A stretch of DNA of 32,988 nucleotides from Bacteroidota bacterium (GTDB lineage Bacteria; Bacteroidota; Bacteroidia; Chitinophagales; Chitinophagaceae), in the NCBI GenBank assembly GCA_023422565.1, contig JAFAGR010000011.1, positions 1-32,988 of the forward strand, given 5' to 3'. The first letter of the stretch is position 1, and the number at the start of each line of letters is the position of its first letter. The notes under the pieces are model-generated. The model saw only the letters and a list, made by a program, of their open reading frames with translations, ran no database searches and had not been told where the DNA came from. Positions 26,582 through 32,988 of the stretch are shown here, one piece after another. The translations under genes and the position numbers were made by a program.

Positions 26582-27217
26582 ATGGACCAGTTTCTTTGTG
26601 AATATTTGTTAACGAACAAATGCTGCCCTTTACCCGGCATTGGTGAGCTTCAGTTTCAAACCAAGAGCGCCACTTATTCTCAGATGGAGCAGACCATGAT
26701 TCCTCCAATGCCTGAAGTGGTTCTTGTTCGGAGAAACGTGGAGGAAGAAAGCCTCCTGGATTTTATATCGAACTATGGAGGTTTAACGCTTGCAGAAACA
26801 CGTGTTGAATTAAAGAAGTGGTGTGATAATCTTTTGAACATGGAAAGCGGAGAGAGGTTTGTGAAGGGAGTAGGTTCATTTTATATTGACGCAGCCGGGC
26901 GGTTACAATTCAGGTCTCAAACGCTGCATTCTTCTCTTTTACCGGAAGTGTCTGCGGAAAGAGTGATAAGAAAGGAGGCAAGTCACCAGATATTGGTGGG
27001 CGACAAGGAGAGTACTTCGGTGCAAATGACGGAGTATTTCCAGGAAGCGGGGAAAGTGAAGAGGCAACGATGGTGGATAGCAGCCGCAATAATGGGGGCC
27101 ATTGCTGCAATTGCAATATCCGCCTATTTTGCAACCTCGCCTCACCCGGGTTTTTCCGGCAATCGTCAGGCGATTCCTCAACATACATCCACTGAAACTT
27201 ATACTGTACCGCAGTAG
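26582..27217 (+). CDS. HU-CCDC81-like protein with one transmembrane helix
   Basis: 211 aa. Residues 1-60 (YLLTNKCCPLPGIGELQF...) and about 55-115 (LLDFISNYGGLTLAETRVELKKWCDNLL...GVGSFYID) resemble the tandem CCDC81-type HU domains found in Bacteroidota, which are often linked to a peptidoglycan-binding SPOR domain. A basic KRQRWW stretch and a membrane helix (about 165-186) follow, with a short Thr/Pro-rich tail. No SPOR domain is present, so this may be a shortened form. The HU part would lie in the cytoplasm and could link nucleoid or septum to the envelope (inference). It starts 4 bp after the barrel gene. Confidence 0.5.
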   Translation: MDQFLCEYLLTNKCCPLPGIGELQFQTKSATYSQMEQTMIPPMPEVVLVRRNVEEESLLDFISNYGGLTLAETRVELKKWCDNLLNMESGERFVKGVGSFYIDAAGRLQFRSQTLHSSLLPEVSAERVIRKEASHQILVGDKESTSVQMTEYFQEAGKVKRQRWWIAAAIMGAIAAIAISAYFATSPHPGFSGNRQAIPQHTSTETYTVPQ

Positions 27218-27232
27218 AATCAATTCAAATCA

Positions 27233-28120
27233 ATGATCCATTATAATAATTGCCCTGTTTGCCTCCAGGGGCCGGTTCACATTTTATTTCCCGTTGTTGA
27301 TAATTCGGTAAGCAAGGAGCAGTTTGAAGTTTGGATTTGCGATAATTGCACTGCTGCTTTCACACAGGATGTTCCTGATTCATCGGCCATTGGCAGGTAC
27401 TACGCATCGGAAAATTACATTTCACATTCTGACACTAGAGAAGGGATCGTTAATAAGATCTATCATCAGGTTCGCAACATAACGCTAAAGCGTAAACGAA
27501 AATTAGTGGAGCGCGAAACCGGTATGCTCGGCGGAAAAGTACTGGATATCGGCGCAGGAACCGGAGCATTTGCAAATGAGATGAAGCAGGCAGGGTGGGA
27601 TGTGACTGCCCTTGAGCCCGACGGGAATGCAAGGCAGGTTGCCGGCAAAAATTATGGGATGAAGCTGGAGCCGGAATCGGCGCTGTTCGACCTTGATGAG
27701 CGTTATGATGCCATTACCTTATGGCATGTTTTAGAGCATATTCACCAATTGCATGAATACGGCGAGCAGTTTAAACGTTTATTGAAGCCCGGCGGAAAAC
27801 TCTTTATAGCTGTTCCCAATTATGAAAGTGCAGACGCAAAATTTTACGGGCCGGCTTGGGCCGCGTGGGACGTGCCCCGTCATCTTTATCATTTCACAGC
27901 AAGGAGCATGAGATCTTTCCTGCTCCTTCATGGCCTCCACGTATTAAGCATGAAGCCGATGTGGTTCGACAGTTTTTATGTAAGTATGCTGAGCGAACCC
28001 TATAAAACGGGAAAACAAAACTTACCGCGCGCTGTGTTTAAAGGGTTCTCATCTAATGCAGCAGCGGTCAGAAGCACTTCAAAGTGCAGCTCGGTGATTT
28101 ATATTGCTGAAAAGGTTTAG
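27233..28120 (+). CDS. SAM-dependent methyltransferase with N-terminal zinc ribbon
   Basis: 295 aa. The N-terminus has two CxxC pairs (C7/C10 and C36/C39), which could bind zinc. A class I methyltransferase domain starts near 95: motif I VLDIGAGTG (103-111), acidic motif II LEPD (127-130), WHVLEHIH and LLKPGGKLFIAVPN (motifs IV-VI). This two-part arrangement is common in Bacteroidota proteins with unknown small-molecule or glycan-precursor substrates. It is the last gene of the TPR operon, 15 bp after the HU-like gene. Its stop overlaps the convergent glutaminyl cyclase gene by 4 bp. Confidence 0.82.
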   Translation: MIHYNNCPVCLQGPVHILFPVVDNSVSKEQFEVWICDNCTAAFTQDVPDSSAIGRYYASENYISHSDTREGIVNKIYHQVRNITLKRKRKLVERETGMLGGKVLDIGAGTGAFANEMKQAGWDVTALEPDGNARQVAGKNYGMKLEPESALFDLDERYDAITLWHVLEHIHQLHEYGEQFKRLLKPGGKLFIAVPNYESADAKFYGPAWAAWDVPRHLYHFTARSMRSFLLLHGLHVLSMKPMWFDSFYVSMLSEPYKTGKQNLPRAVFKGFSSNAAAVRSTSKCSSVIYIAEKV

Positions 28121-28935
28121 CGCATCTTTATTTCAAACAATTTTGGCCATCTTTTTCCTGTAACCAGAATGGTTTGCGTGGTTGAATCGTACGCTATGCC
28201 ATTGAACACATCGGTATTGCGATTGATATCTTCACGCGAGAGAAGGTTATCGAATGTGATTCTTCCTGTTACATGGCCGCTTTCCGGATCTATCTCAATA
28301 ATGTCGTTGGTGAGATAAATGTTTGCGTACACCTTACCGTTAATAAATTCGAGTTCGTTAAGGTTTGAAACGTTTCCGCGATTATCTGCCACACGAACGG
28401 TGCTGATCACTTTAAAATCAACCGGGTTTACGAAAAATAAATTGGCCGACCCATCACTTATTATAAGTTCGCTGCCGTTGTTCGTAATTCCCCAGCCCTG
28501 GTAAGGCCACGATAGAGTTTTTACGGGCTTCGAAAGATCGTTGATGGTGTAAACGAATACAAGATTATTTTCCCAGGTGAGTTGATAGAGAGTATCGCGA
28601 AGAATGGTAATCCCTTCACCGAAAATTTCTTCCGAGCCCATCATGTGTTTGGCAATCACTTTTCCGGTTGCACGGTCAGTAATTCGCAATGAGGAATTCT
28701 CATAATCACCGGTTCCTTCATAAAGTTTGCCTTTATACCATTGCAAGCCCTGCGTATAAGCCGATGTATCGTGGGGATATTGATTAATAACCGTGAAGGG
28801 CAGGGGAGCGGGTGGCTTGATCCCTGAATACGAAGTGGTGAGTGAGGTGTCCGTTCCACTGTCATTCCCACCACATCCGGCCGTAATGAGTATAACCGCA
28901 AATGCCCAAATCGCGGGCTTTTTGAAAACTTTCAT
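28117..28935 (-). CDS. Glutaminyl-peptide cyclotransferase, plant-type beta-propeller, lipoprotein
   Basis: 272 aa from the ATG at 28935; the frame extends to 28992 but the internal start gives a clean lipoprotein signal (ITAGC, Cys21). Family members convert N-terminal Gln to pyroglutamate. The type I (plant-like) signature is visible in order: YTQGLQWYKGKLYEGTG (E73), SSLRITD, IFGEGIT, YQLTWEN, GWGIT, ELIISDGS, LNELE, VYANIY and IEIDPESGHVTG. The usual EGWG appears as QGWG (Q146). It is probably anchored in the periplasm, where it can act on signal-peptidase products; seven exported proteins in this window have Gln as predicted first residue. It is divergent from the M43 protease gene. Confidence 0.86.
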   Translation of the reverse strand: MKVFKKPAIWAFAVILITAGCGGNDSGTDTSLTTSYSGIKPPAPLPFTVINQYPHDTSAYTQGLQWYKGKLYEGTGDYENSSLRITDRATGKVIAKHMMGSEEIFGEGITILRDTLYQLTWENNLVFVYTINDLSKPVKTLSWPYQGWGITNNGSELIISDGSANLFFVNPVDFKVISTVRVADNRGNVSNLNELEFINGKVYANIYLTNDIIEIDPESGHVTGRITFDNLLSREDINRNTDVFNGIAYDSTTQTILVTGKRWPKLFEIKMR

Positions 28936-29160
28936 GCGTGCAAAAATAGCTGCAATTGCTCCAAAGGGCGATCCGCTAAAAAAAATTAGCAAAATTATTT
29001 TTGCGGTCCGGGATTTGTTTGTATTTTCACTTTACCTCTGAGCCGGATATTTCTTCATTTCCCCCTGAAAGATTAAATGCCCAGCTACTCCAATTCGCAG
29101 TGATCGCTGCATCCTATAGGGCTCCGCCAATCCTATATTAAGGCCGTTCCATATCTGATT

Positions 29161-29190
29161 TGAAAAATATTAACCATTAATATTTTTTCA
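29161..29190 (+). promoter_or_regulatory. A/T-only hairpin abutting the start codon of the M43 protease
   Basis: AAAAATATTAA (29163-29173) and TTAATATTTTT (29177-29187) form a perfect 11-bp stem with the 3-nt loop CCA. With one bulged T the outer TGA (29161-29163 side) also pairs with TCA (29188-29190). The ATG begins at 29191, so the stem covers the ribosome-binding region. It could be a protein operator, an attenuator or a translation-blocking hairpin. The remaining 225 bp to the glutaminyl cyclase start contain no clear full promoter; a TATTTTTG at 28996-29003 is a possible -7 element. Confidence 0.55.
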
Positions 29191-30399
29191 ATGAGGGCAA
29201 TCTTTGTTTCCGCCTTTTTGCTATTAACATCTTTTGTTGCAAGTGCGCAGCGTATGTGCCTTACAGACGACCGTACCGTGGCCGGTGAGAGTACTTCAAT
29301 TTTAAATATGAGGGATACCCTATCTGATGAAGTGATCAGGATCCCCGTTGTTATCCATATTTTATACAATCGCCCTGAACATAACATTTCCGATGAACAG
29401 GTGCTTAGTCAACTTAATGCGCTCAACCGCGATTTCAGAATGGCGAATGATGATGCATCTATGATTCCGGCATACTTTCGAAACTTTGCTGCAGATGTAC
29501 GAGTGGAATTCTGCCTTGCTAAAGTTGACCCGATGGGAAGGACTACGAATGGGATTATCCGTAAGCAAACTTCAGTGTCACAATTTATGGGAGATGATGG
29601 AATGAAATTCAATGGTGCCGGCGGATCTGATGCGTGGGACAGCCGCCGCTACCTGAACATCTGGGTATGCAATATGTTTGGTAGAGCATTGGGCTATGCC
29701 ACAATGCCGGGCACTTCACCCGATCGCGACGGTGTGGTTATAAACTGGGATGTATTTGGAACCACAGGTAATTTACGCGCGCCCTTCACGCAAGGCCGTA
29801 CAACCACCCATGAAGTAGCGCATTGGATGGGACTTAAACATATTTGGGGAGATGCCTTTTGTGGTTCTGATGATGTTGATGATACGCCTCAACAGGAATC
29901 ATATAATTTTTACTGCCCCACATTTCCGCGGGTATCCTCATGCTCTCCCAATGGTAATGGAGATATGTATATGAATTTTATGGACCTAACCGACGATGCC
30001 TGCATGCTGATGTTTACTCACGGGCAAAAAAGAAAAATGAGAGGAGTATTTGCAGCAAGCGGGCTTAGAAATAATTTTCTTCAAAGCTATGCGTGCGACA
30101 GTGCAAACGCATCGGCCGGGCCCTTGCCCGCACCCGCTCCGGCACCTGAAGCAATTGCCGGCAGCCTGAAGATTTATCCGAACCCTGTTGCAGATTTTGT
30201 AAACGTGGAAACTGTTCAAGGCTACGTTGCAGAAGGGAAAGTTATCTCTATGTTTGATTTGTACGGAAGGCAGATCCGCAAGGTTAAGATGAATGAGGGA
30301 ATTACAAAGATTGACTGCTCAAATCTTTCCCGTGGCATATACATTCTCAAAGTGGGCGACGGTAAATCGGGCGAAGTATTCAGAATCGTGAAACAGTGA
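29191..30399 (+). CDS. M43 (pappalysin/cytophagalysin) zinc metalloprotease with T9SS sorting domain
   Basis: 402 aa. Signal peptide to Ala19, then Gln20. A pro-segment is followed by the catalytic domain with the metzincin zinc site H207-E-x-x-H211-x-x-G-x-x-H217 (THEVAHWMGLKHIWG) and the Met-turn MNFMD (M264), then DDACMLMFTHGQ, typical of family M43. A Pro/Ala linker (PLPAPAPAPE, 311-320) leads to a type A T9SS sorting domain (about 325-402, LKIYPNPVADFVNV ... SRGIYILKV). It is predicted to be secreted across the outer membrane and to degrade proteins outside the cell. Its last 20 bp overlap the convergent dehydrogenase gene. An A/T hairpin sits directly before its ATG. Confidence 0.92.
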   Translation: MRAIFVSAFLLLTSFVASAQRMCLTDDRTVAGESTSILNMRDTLSDEVIRIPVVIHILYNRPEHNISDEQVLSQLNALNRDFRMANDDASMIPAYFRNFAADVRVEFCLAKVDPMGRTTNGIIRKQTSVSQFMGDDGMKFNGAGGSDAWDSRRYLNIWVCNMFGRALGYATMPGTSPDRDGVVINWDVFGTTGNLRAPFTQGRTTTHEVAHWMGLKHIWGDAFCGSDDVDDTPQQESYNFYCPTFPRVSSCSPNGNGDMYMNFMDLTDDACMLMFTHGQKRKMRGVFAASGLRNNFLQSYACDSANASAGPLPAPAPAPEAIAGSLKIYPNPVADFVNVETVQGYVAEGKVISMFDLYGRQIRKVKMNEGITKIDCSNLSRGIYILKVGDGKSGEVFRIVKQ

Positions 30400-31528
30400 T
30401 CTCGTAATTGACGCCTCTTTCCTTAAGATATTCCATTATGAATAGGTAGCACATCTCGTTCGCGCCAACAAGTTCCGGCGGAAATACACCGTGTTGTGTA
30501 AACATTCCTTTTAAAATAAGATCAGCGGCTGCAGCGCAAGTAAATCCTGTCGTCCTGCTCATTGATGAAAAGCCGGTTCTCACGTCATTTTCGTCATAAA
30601 GCATGTATTCGACCGTTCGGTTTCCCTCTTCATCATTCCCGGCCACAGTTATCTTCATTATAGTGAATTCGTTTTCGCCAGGCGCCAACTTCCATTGATC
30701 AAATAACAATGCTGAAGTTAATTGGATAGGACTTATTTCCACACCATTTACTGCTATCGGCCTTTCTGAAAACAAGCCTGCCTTTTTAAAAGAATCTATA
30801 AGTTTAACATGGCCGGGGTAACGCAATGTTTTTTCTTTCATGTTCGGAATATGTTTCATTGTAACAAGTAATGACCTTAACCCGTCTGTGTTAAAGGATT
30901 CCAGAGTGCCTACAGGAGGTAGGTCTACCAATTCTACATCAGTCAATGCATCTCGCGTTACAACAAAACCATTTTCCATATATCGTGCAGGTCTTGTATA
31001 TTCTTCAATTACATCCACAGGAGAAAAAGGAGCTTTGTACTCGAAAGGAGCAAGGCGGGTTTTTGGAAGTCCTCCCACGATGCAATGAAATGAACTCACC
31101 TGCATTTTATTATTTTGATATCCTAGAATAAAGTTACTCATGCCAGGCGCCACCCCGCAGTCTACAATTGCAGTCACGTTATTTTCCACCGCAAGAGAAT
31201 TAAGTGCTAATGCGTCTTCCGGAAAAAAGGAAATATCCACCACATTTTTTCCATTTGTAAGGAGAGTTTCCAGCGTACGGTATCCCATGAATCCGGGAAC
31301 GGCGCTTACTACAAGGTCGAACTCATTCAGCAATGAAGCGTAGGTGGAATAGTTTTGGAGATTCGCTTCAACAACTTTGATAGCGCTGTTCTTTTCCCTA
31401 AGGGCTTCCAGGGTATTCCGGTTTAAATCAAAGGAGGTTACGGCATAGTGCTTAGATAGATCCAGGGCGATCGTACTTCCCACCATTCCTGAGCCTAGTA
31501 CGGCAATTTTCTTTTTTCGTTCGTTCAT
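30380..31528 (-). CDS. Saccharopine dehydrogenase family (lysine dehydrogenase-like) NAD(P) oxidoreductase
   Basis: 382 aa from the ATG at 31528 (MNERKKKIAVLG); an upstream ATG at 31540 adds only MLCC and is less likely. The N-terminal Rossmann fold has GSGMVG (12-17) and an acidic end of beta-2 (SFDLN). The following GVAPGMSNFILGY and the substrate-domain segment GGLPKTRLAPFEYKAPFSPVDVIEEYTRPARY match the saccharopine dehydrogenase/reductase or L-lysine dehydrogenase branch used in lysine catabolism. The exact reaction is uncertain. It is divergent from the DUF4197 gene (63 bp) and overlaps the M43 gene tail by 20 bp. Confidence 0.82.
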   Translation of the reverse strand: MNERKKKIAVLGSGMVGSTIALDLSKHYAVTSFDLNRNTLEALREKNSAIKVVEANLQNYSTYASLLNEFDLVVSAVPGFMGYRTLETLLTNGKNVVDISFFPEDALALNSLAVENNVTAIVDCGVAPGMSNFILGYQNNKMQVSSFHCIVGGLPKTRLAPFEYKAPFSPVDVIEEYTRPARYMENGFVVTRDALTDVELVDLPPVGTLESFNTDGLRSLLVTMKHIPNMKEKTLRYPGHVKLIDSFKKAGLFSERPIAVNGVEISPIQLTSALLFDQWKLAPGENEFTIMKITVAGNDEEGNRTVEYMLYDENDVRTGFSSMSRTTGFTCAAAADLILKGMFTQHGVFPPELVGANEMCYLFIMEYLKERGVNYEITVSRF

Positions 31529-31591
31529 GCAACAAAGCAACGTATTTTATAATAAATCATTAACGCTTTATTAAGGTGAGGAAGATTATTT

Positions 31592-32374
31592 TTGAGAAAA
31601 CTATATCTCTTGAAAAAATTTATCCTTACTCTCATCACTTTTGGTTCCCTCACGGCATTCTCCCAGGGAGGTTTTGGAAAATTGAAGAAGCTTGCGGGGA
31701 ATGACAGCAGTTCATCTTCAGGCGGGCTTCTCCAGAATATCTCCGGAAAGTTGGGCGGCGGTGGAACAGCATCATTATCTAATGATGAAATTATAAGCGG
31801 TTTAAAGGAGGCGTTGTCTACCGGCACGGTAAACAGCACTCATTTGTTGAACAAAGCAGACGGTTATTTTGCCAATGAAGCGATCAAAATTTTGATGCCG
31901 GAAGAAGCTCAGAAGGCCGAAAAAACTTTACGGTCTATGGGCATGGGTTCTCTTGTAGATAAGGCCATTCTCTCAATGAACCGTGCAGCAGAAGATGCCG
32001 CGGGAAATGTATCCGGAATTTTTATTAATGCTATTAAGAAAATGACCGTTCAGGATGGTTTGCAGATTTTAAGAGGTGGTGACTTTGCCGCTACTGAATA
32101 TTTGAAGAAGATGACAACAACCGAACTGACCGAACAGATGAGGCCTGTTATTGAAAGTTCGCTTGCCAAAGTGAATGCCACGGCGTATTGGAAAGATGTC
32201 TTTAATCAGTACAACCGGTTTTCGCCCAATAAAGTGAATCCTGATTTATCTGCATATGTTACAGAAAGGGCCTTGCAGGGGCTGTTTCATACCATTTCTT
32301 TGGAAGAGCAAAAGATCAGGAAAGATCCGTCAGCACGGGTTACAGATTTGTTGAAAAAAGTGTTTTCAAGTTAA
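31592..32374 (+). CDS. DUF4197 family exported protein with TTG start
   Basis: 260 aa. No ATG precedes the conserved region in frame; TTG at 31592 is the best start, 8 bp after the purine-rich AAGGTGAGGAAG, with a second in-frame TTG at 31610 that would give MKKFILTL. The signal peptide ends at Ser24 with Gln25 after it. A Gly/Ser-rich linker leads to the DUF4197 domain (from about 60: LSNDEIISGLKEALSTGT, then helical to the end, with PVIESSLAKVNATAYWKDV and VTERALQGLFHTI). The function of the family is unknown; members are exported. It ends 21 bp before a strong intrinsic terminator. Confidence 0.8.
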   Translation: MRKLYLLKKFILTLITFGSLTAFSQGGFGKLKKLAGNDSSSSSGGLLQNISGKLGGGGTASLSNDEIISGLKEALSTGTVNSTHLLNKADGYFANEAIKILMPEEAQKAEKTLRSMGMGSLVDKAILSMNRAAEDAAGNVSGIFINAIKKMTVQDGLQILRGGDFAATEYLKKMTTTELTEQMRPVIESSLAKVNATAYWKDVFNQYNRFSPNKVNPDLSAYVTERALQGLFHTISLEEQKIRKDPSARVTDLLKKVFSS

Positions 32375-32395
32375 ATTCTTTTTGTGAAGACGAAG

Positions 32396-32422
32396 AGCCG
32401 CCCAGATTTGGGTGGCTTTTTT
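32396..32422 (+). terminator. Intrinsic terminator after the DUF4197 gene
   Basis: AGCCGCCCA (32396-32404) pairs with TGGGTGGCT (32409-32417), nine pairs including one G-U, around the loop GATT. It is followed by a run of six T (32417-32422). It lies 21 bp after the stop codon at 32374. Confidence 0.88.
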
Positions 32423-32425
32423 ATT

Positions 32426-32485
32426 GGGAAGTTATGGGACGGGGTAGGTATGAGGGGTTGGTAAGGTGGGAGGATGTGCAGGGGG
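32426..32485 (+). other. G-run-rich spacer between the terminator and the IS element
   Basis: Six runs of three or more G occur on the plus strand (32426-28, 32436-38, 32441-44, 32454-57, 32468-70, 32481-85). Some loops exceed 7 nt, so a canonical G-quadruplex is possible but imperfect. The rest of the 262-bp gap to the transposase holds no gene that I can see. Confidence 0.35.
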
Positions 32486-32605
32486 CTTTACTTTTTAAAA
32501 TTGATGCGTTTGCCTATTACAAACACATCCATTACCATCACCACACGCCTATCCATATAGTGCCCAAAGTGTACTCGTTTGGGGGATTGCGGAAATAAGT
32601 CCGGT

Positions 32606-32633
32606 TTTAGAAGTTTACATTCTAAACTTTTTT
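32606..32633 (+). terminator. Hairpin plus T6 tract just upstream of the transposase gene
   Basis: TTTAGAA (32606-32612) pairs with TTCTAAA (32620-32626) around a 7-nt loop. Then C and six T (32628-32633) follow, three bases before the ATG at 32637. It could terminate read-through into the transposase or mask its start. The stem is A/T-rich, so this is weaker than the terminator at 32396. Confidence 0.4.
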
Positions 32634-32636
32634 ACC

Positions 32637-32988
32637 ATGGCAAAACAAAGTACCCTGGGAGATTTTTATCAGAATTATAAAACAAATGACGATTGCCGCG
32701 AGTTTCTTTTTAACCTCAAATGGAAAAAAGGATTTTTTTGCTTTAAATTCGGCCACACAAGTTGCGGGAAAGGACGAACGCGCTTCAATTTAAGATGCAA
32801 GCAATGTGGCTATGATGAATCTGTTTTAGCAAACACGGTTTTTCATAAGTTGAAGATCCCTCTTCTCAAAGCATTCGGCATGCTCTATCTTATCACAAAT
32901 GCAAAGGGAGGTTCTTCCTCAGTTGACCTTGCTCACCTGTTCGGAACGAACCAGAAAAGCGCATGGTATTTCAAGCGAAAGGTCCAGC
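32637..32988 (+). mobile_element. IS1595-family transposase, 5' part (cut by window edge)
   Basis: 117 codons are visible from the ATG at 32637; the frame is open to the last base. The N-terminus (LGDFYQNYKTNDDCREFLF), a zinc ribbon and the segment DESVLANTVFHKLKIPLLKAFGMLYLI...GGSSSVDLAHLFGTNQKSAWYFKRKV match the start of IS1595/ISXO2-type transposases, whose DDE-like catalytic core would lie beyond the window. The zinc ribbon has C35, C54 and C57, but the second expected cysteine is Phe38 (CFKFGH instead of CxxCGH). GGGGGATTGCGGAAATAAG at 32581-32599 could be the left terminal repeat; the other end is not available to test this. Confidence 0.78.

Noticed and set aside
28936..29190. Small plus-strand ORF (28793-29041) and a possible RNA gene in the divergent spacer
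   Set aside because: The ORF is mostly antisense to the glutaminyl cyclase and lacks any motif; no tRNA-like or other RNA fold was visible beyond the A/T hairpin listed.

Overview
The window comes from a member of the Bacteroidota, probably of the Chitinophagia/Sphingobacteriia kind. Four things point there. Two proteins carry type IX secretion (T9SS) C-terminal sorting domains. Candidate promoters have the Bacteroidota -7 element TAnnTTTG. Seven signal peptides are each followed directly by Gln. Lineage-typical families are present (SdiA-regulated lipoprotein, HD-PycTM, TPR plus TonB-receptor-like barrel, plant-type glutaminyl cyclase). No rRNA, tRNA, CRISPR array or prophage was recognised. 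The only mobile element is the start of an IS1595-type transposase cut by the right edge.

Layout. 1-2.1 kb: a secreted PQQ-type sugar dehydrogenase with a T9SS tail and a tiny membrane protein on the other strand. 2.1-6.2 kb: a tight metabolic operon of a GH77 4-alpha-glucanotransferase with CBM20-like domains, an L-Ala-D/L-Glu epimerase and the tRNA methyltransferase TrmH. 6.3-15.9 kb: a six-gene run with gaps of at most 15 bp, in the order SdiA-regulated lipoprotein, secreted metallophosphoesterase with kinase-like centre and beta-barrel, HD-PycTM membrane protein, polyphosphate kinase Ppk1, four-TM class III nucleotide cyclase, PAP2 phosphatase. A conserved Tudor-like small protein follows. 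A 122-bp inverted-repeat spacer then separates it from the convergent E2 acyltransferase.

16.7-21.9 kb: 2-oxoacid dehydrogenase E2 and cinA (minus strand), DacB/PBP4 (plus), then a thioesterase and DoxX pair (minus). 21.9-28.1 kb: an envelope operon of a 1011-aa TPR protein, a plugless TonB-receptor-like barrel, an HU-CCDC81-like membrane protein and a zinc-ribbon methyltransferase. 28.1-32.4 kb: glutaminyl cyclase lipoprotein (minus), M43 metalloprotease with T9SS tail (plus), saccharopine-dehydrogenase-family enzyme (minus), and a DUF4197 protein (plus) ending in a clear intrinsic terminator.

How the genes may work together. The 10.8-15.9 kb cluster is the most interesting part. It places a Pycsar-type membrane effector domain fused to an HD phosphohydrolase, a polyphosphate kinase, a membrane nucleotide cyclase with non-canonical specificity residues, and a lipid/pyrophosphate phosphatase in one transcription unit. 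This suggests a chromosomal cyclic-nucleotide/polyphosphate signalling module (inference). Separately, the glutaminyl cyclase is a natural partner for the many exported proteins here whose predicted mature N-terminus is Gln.
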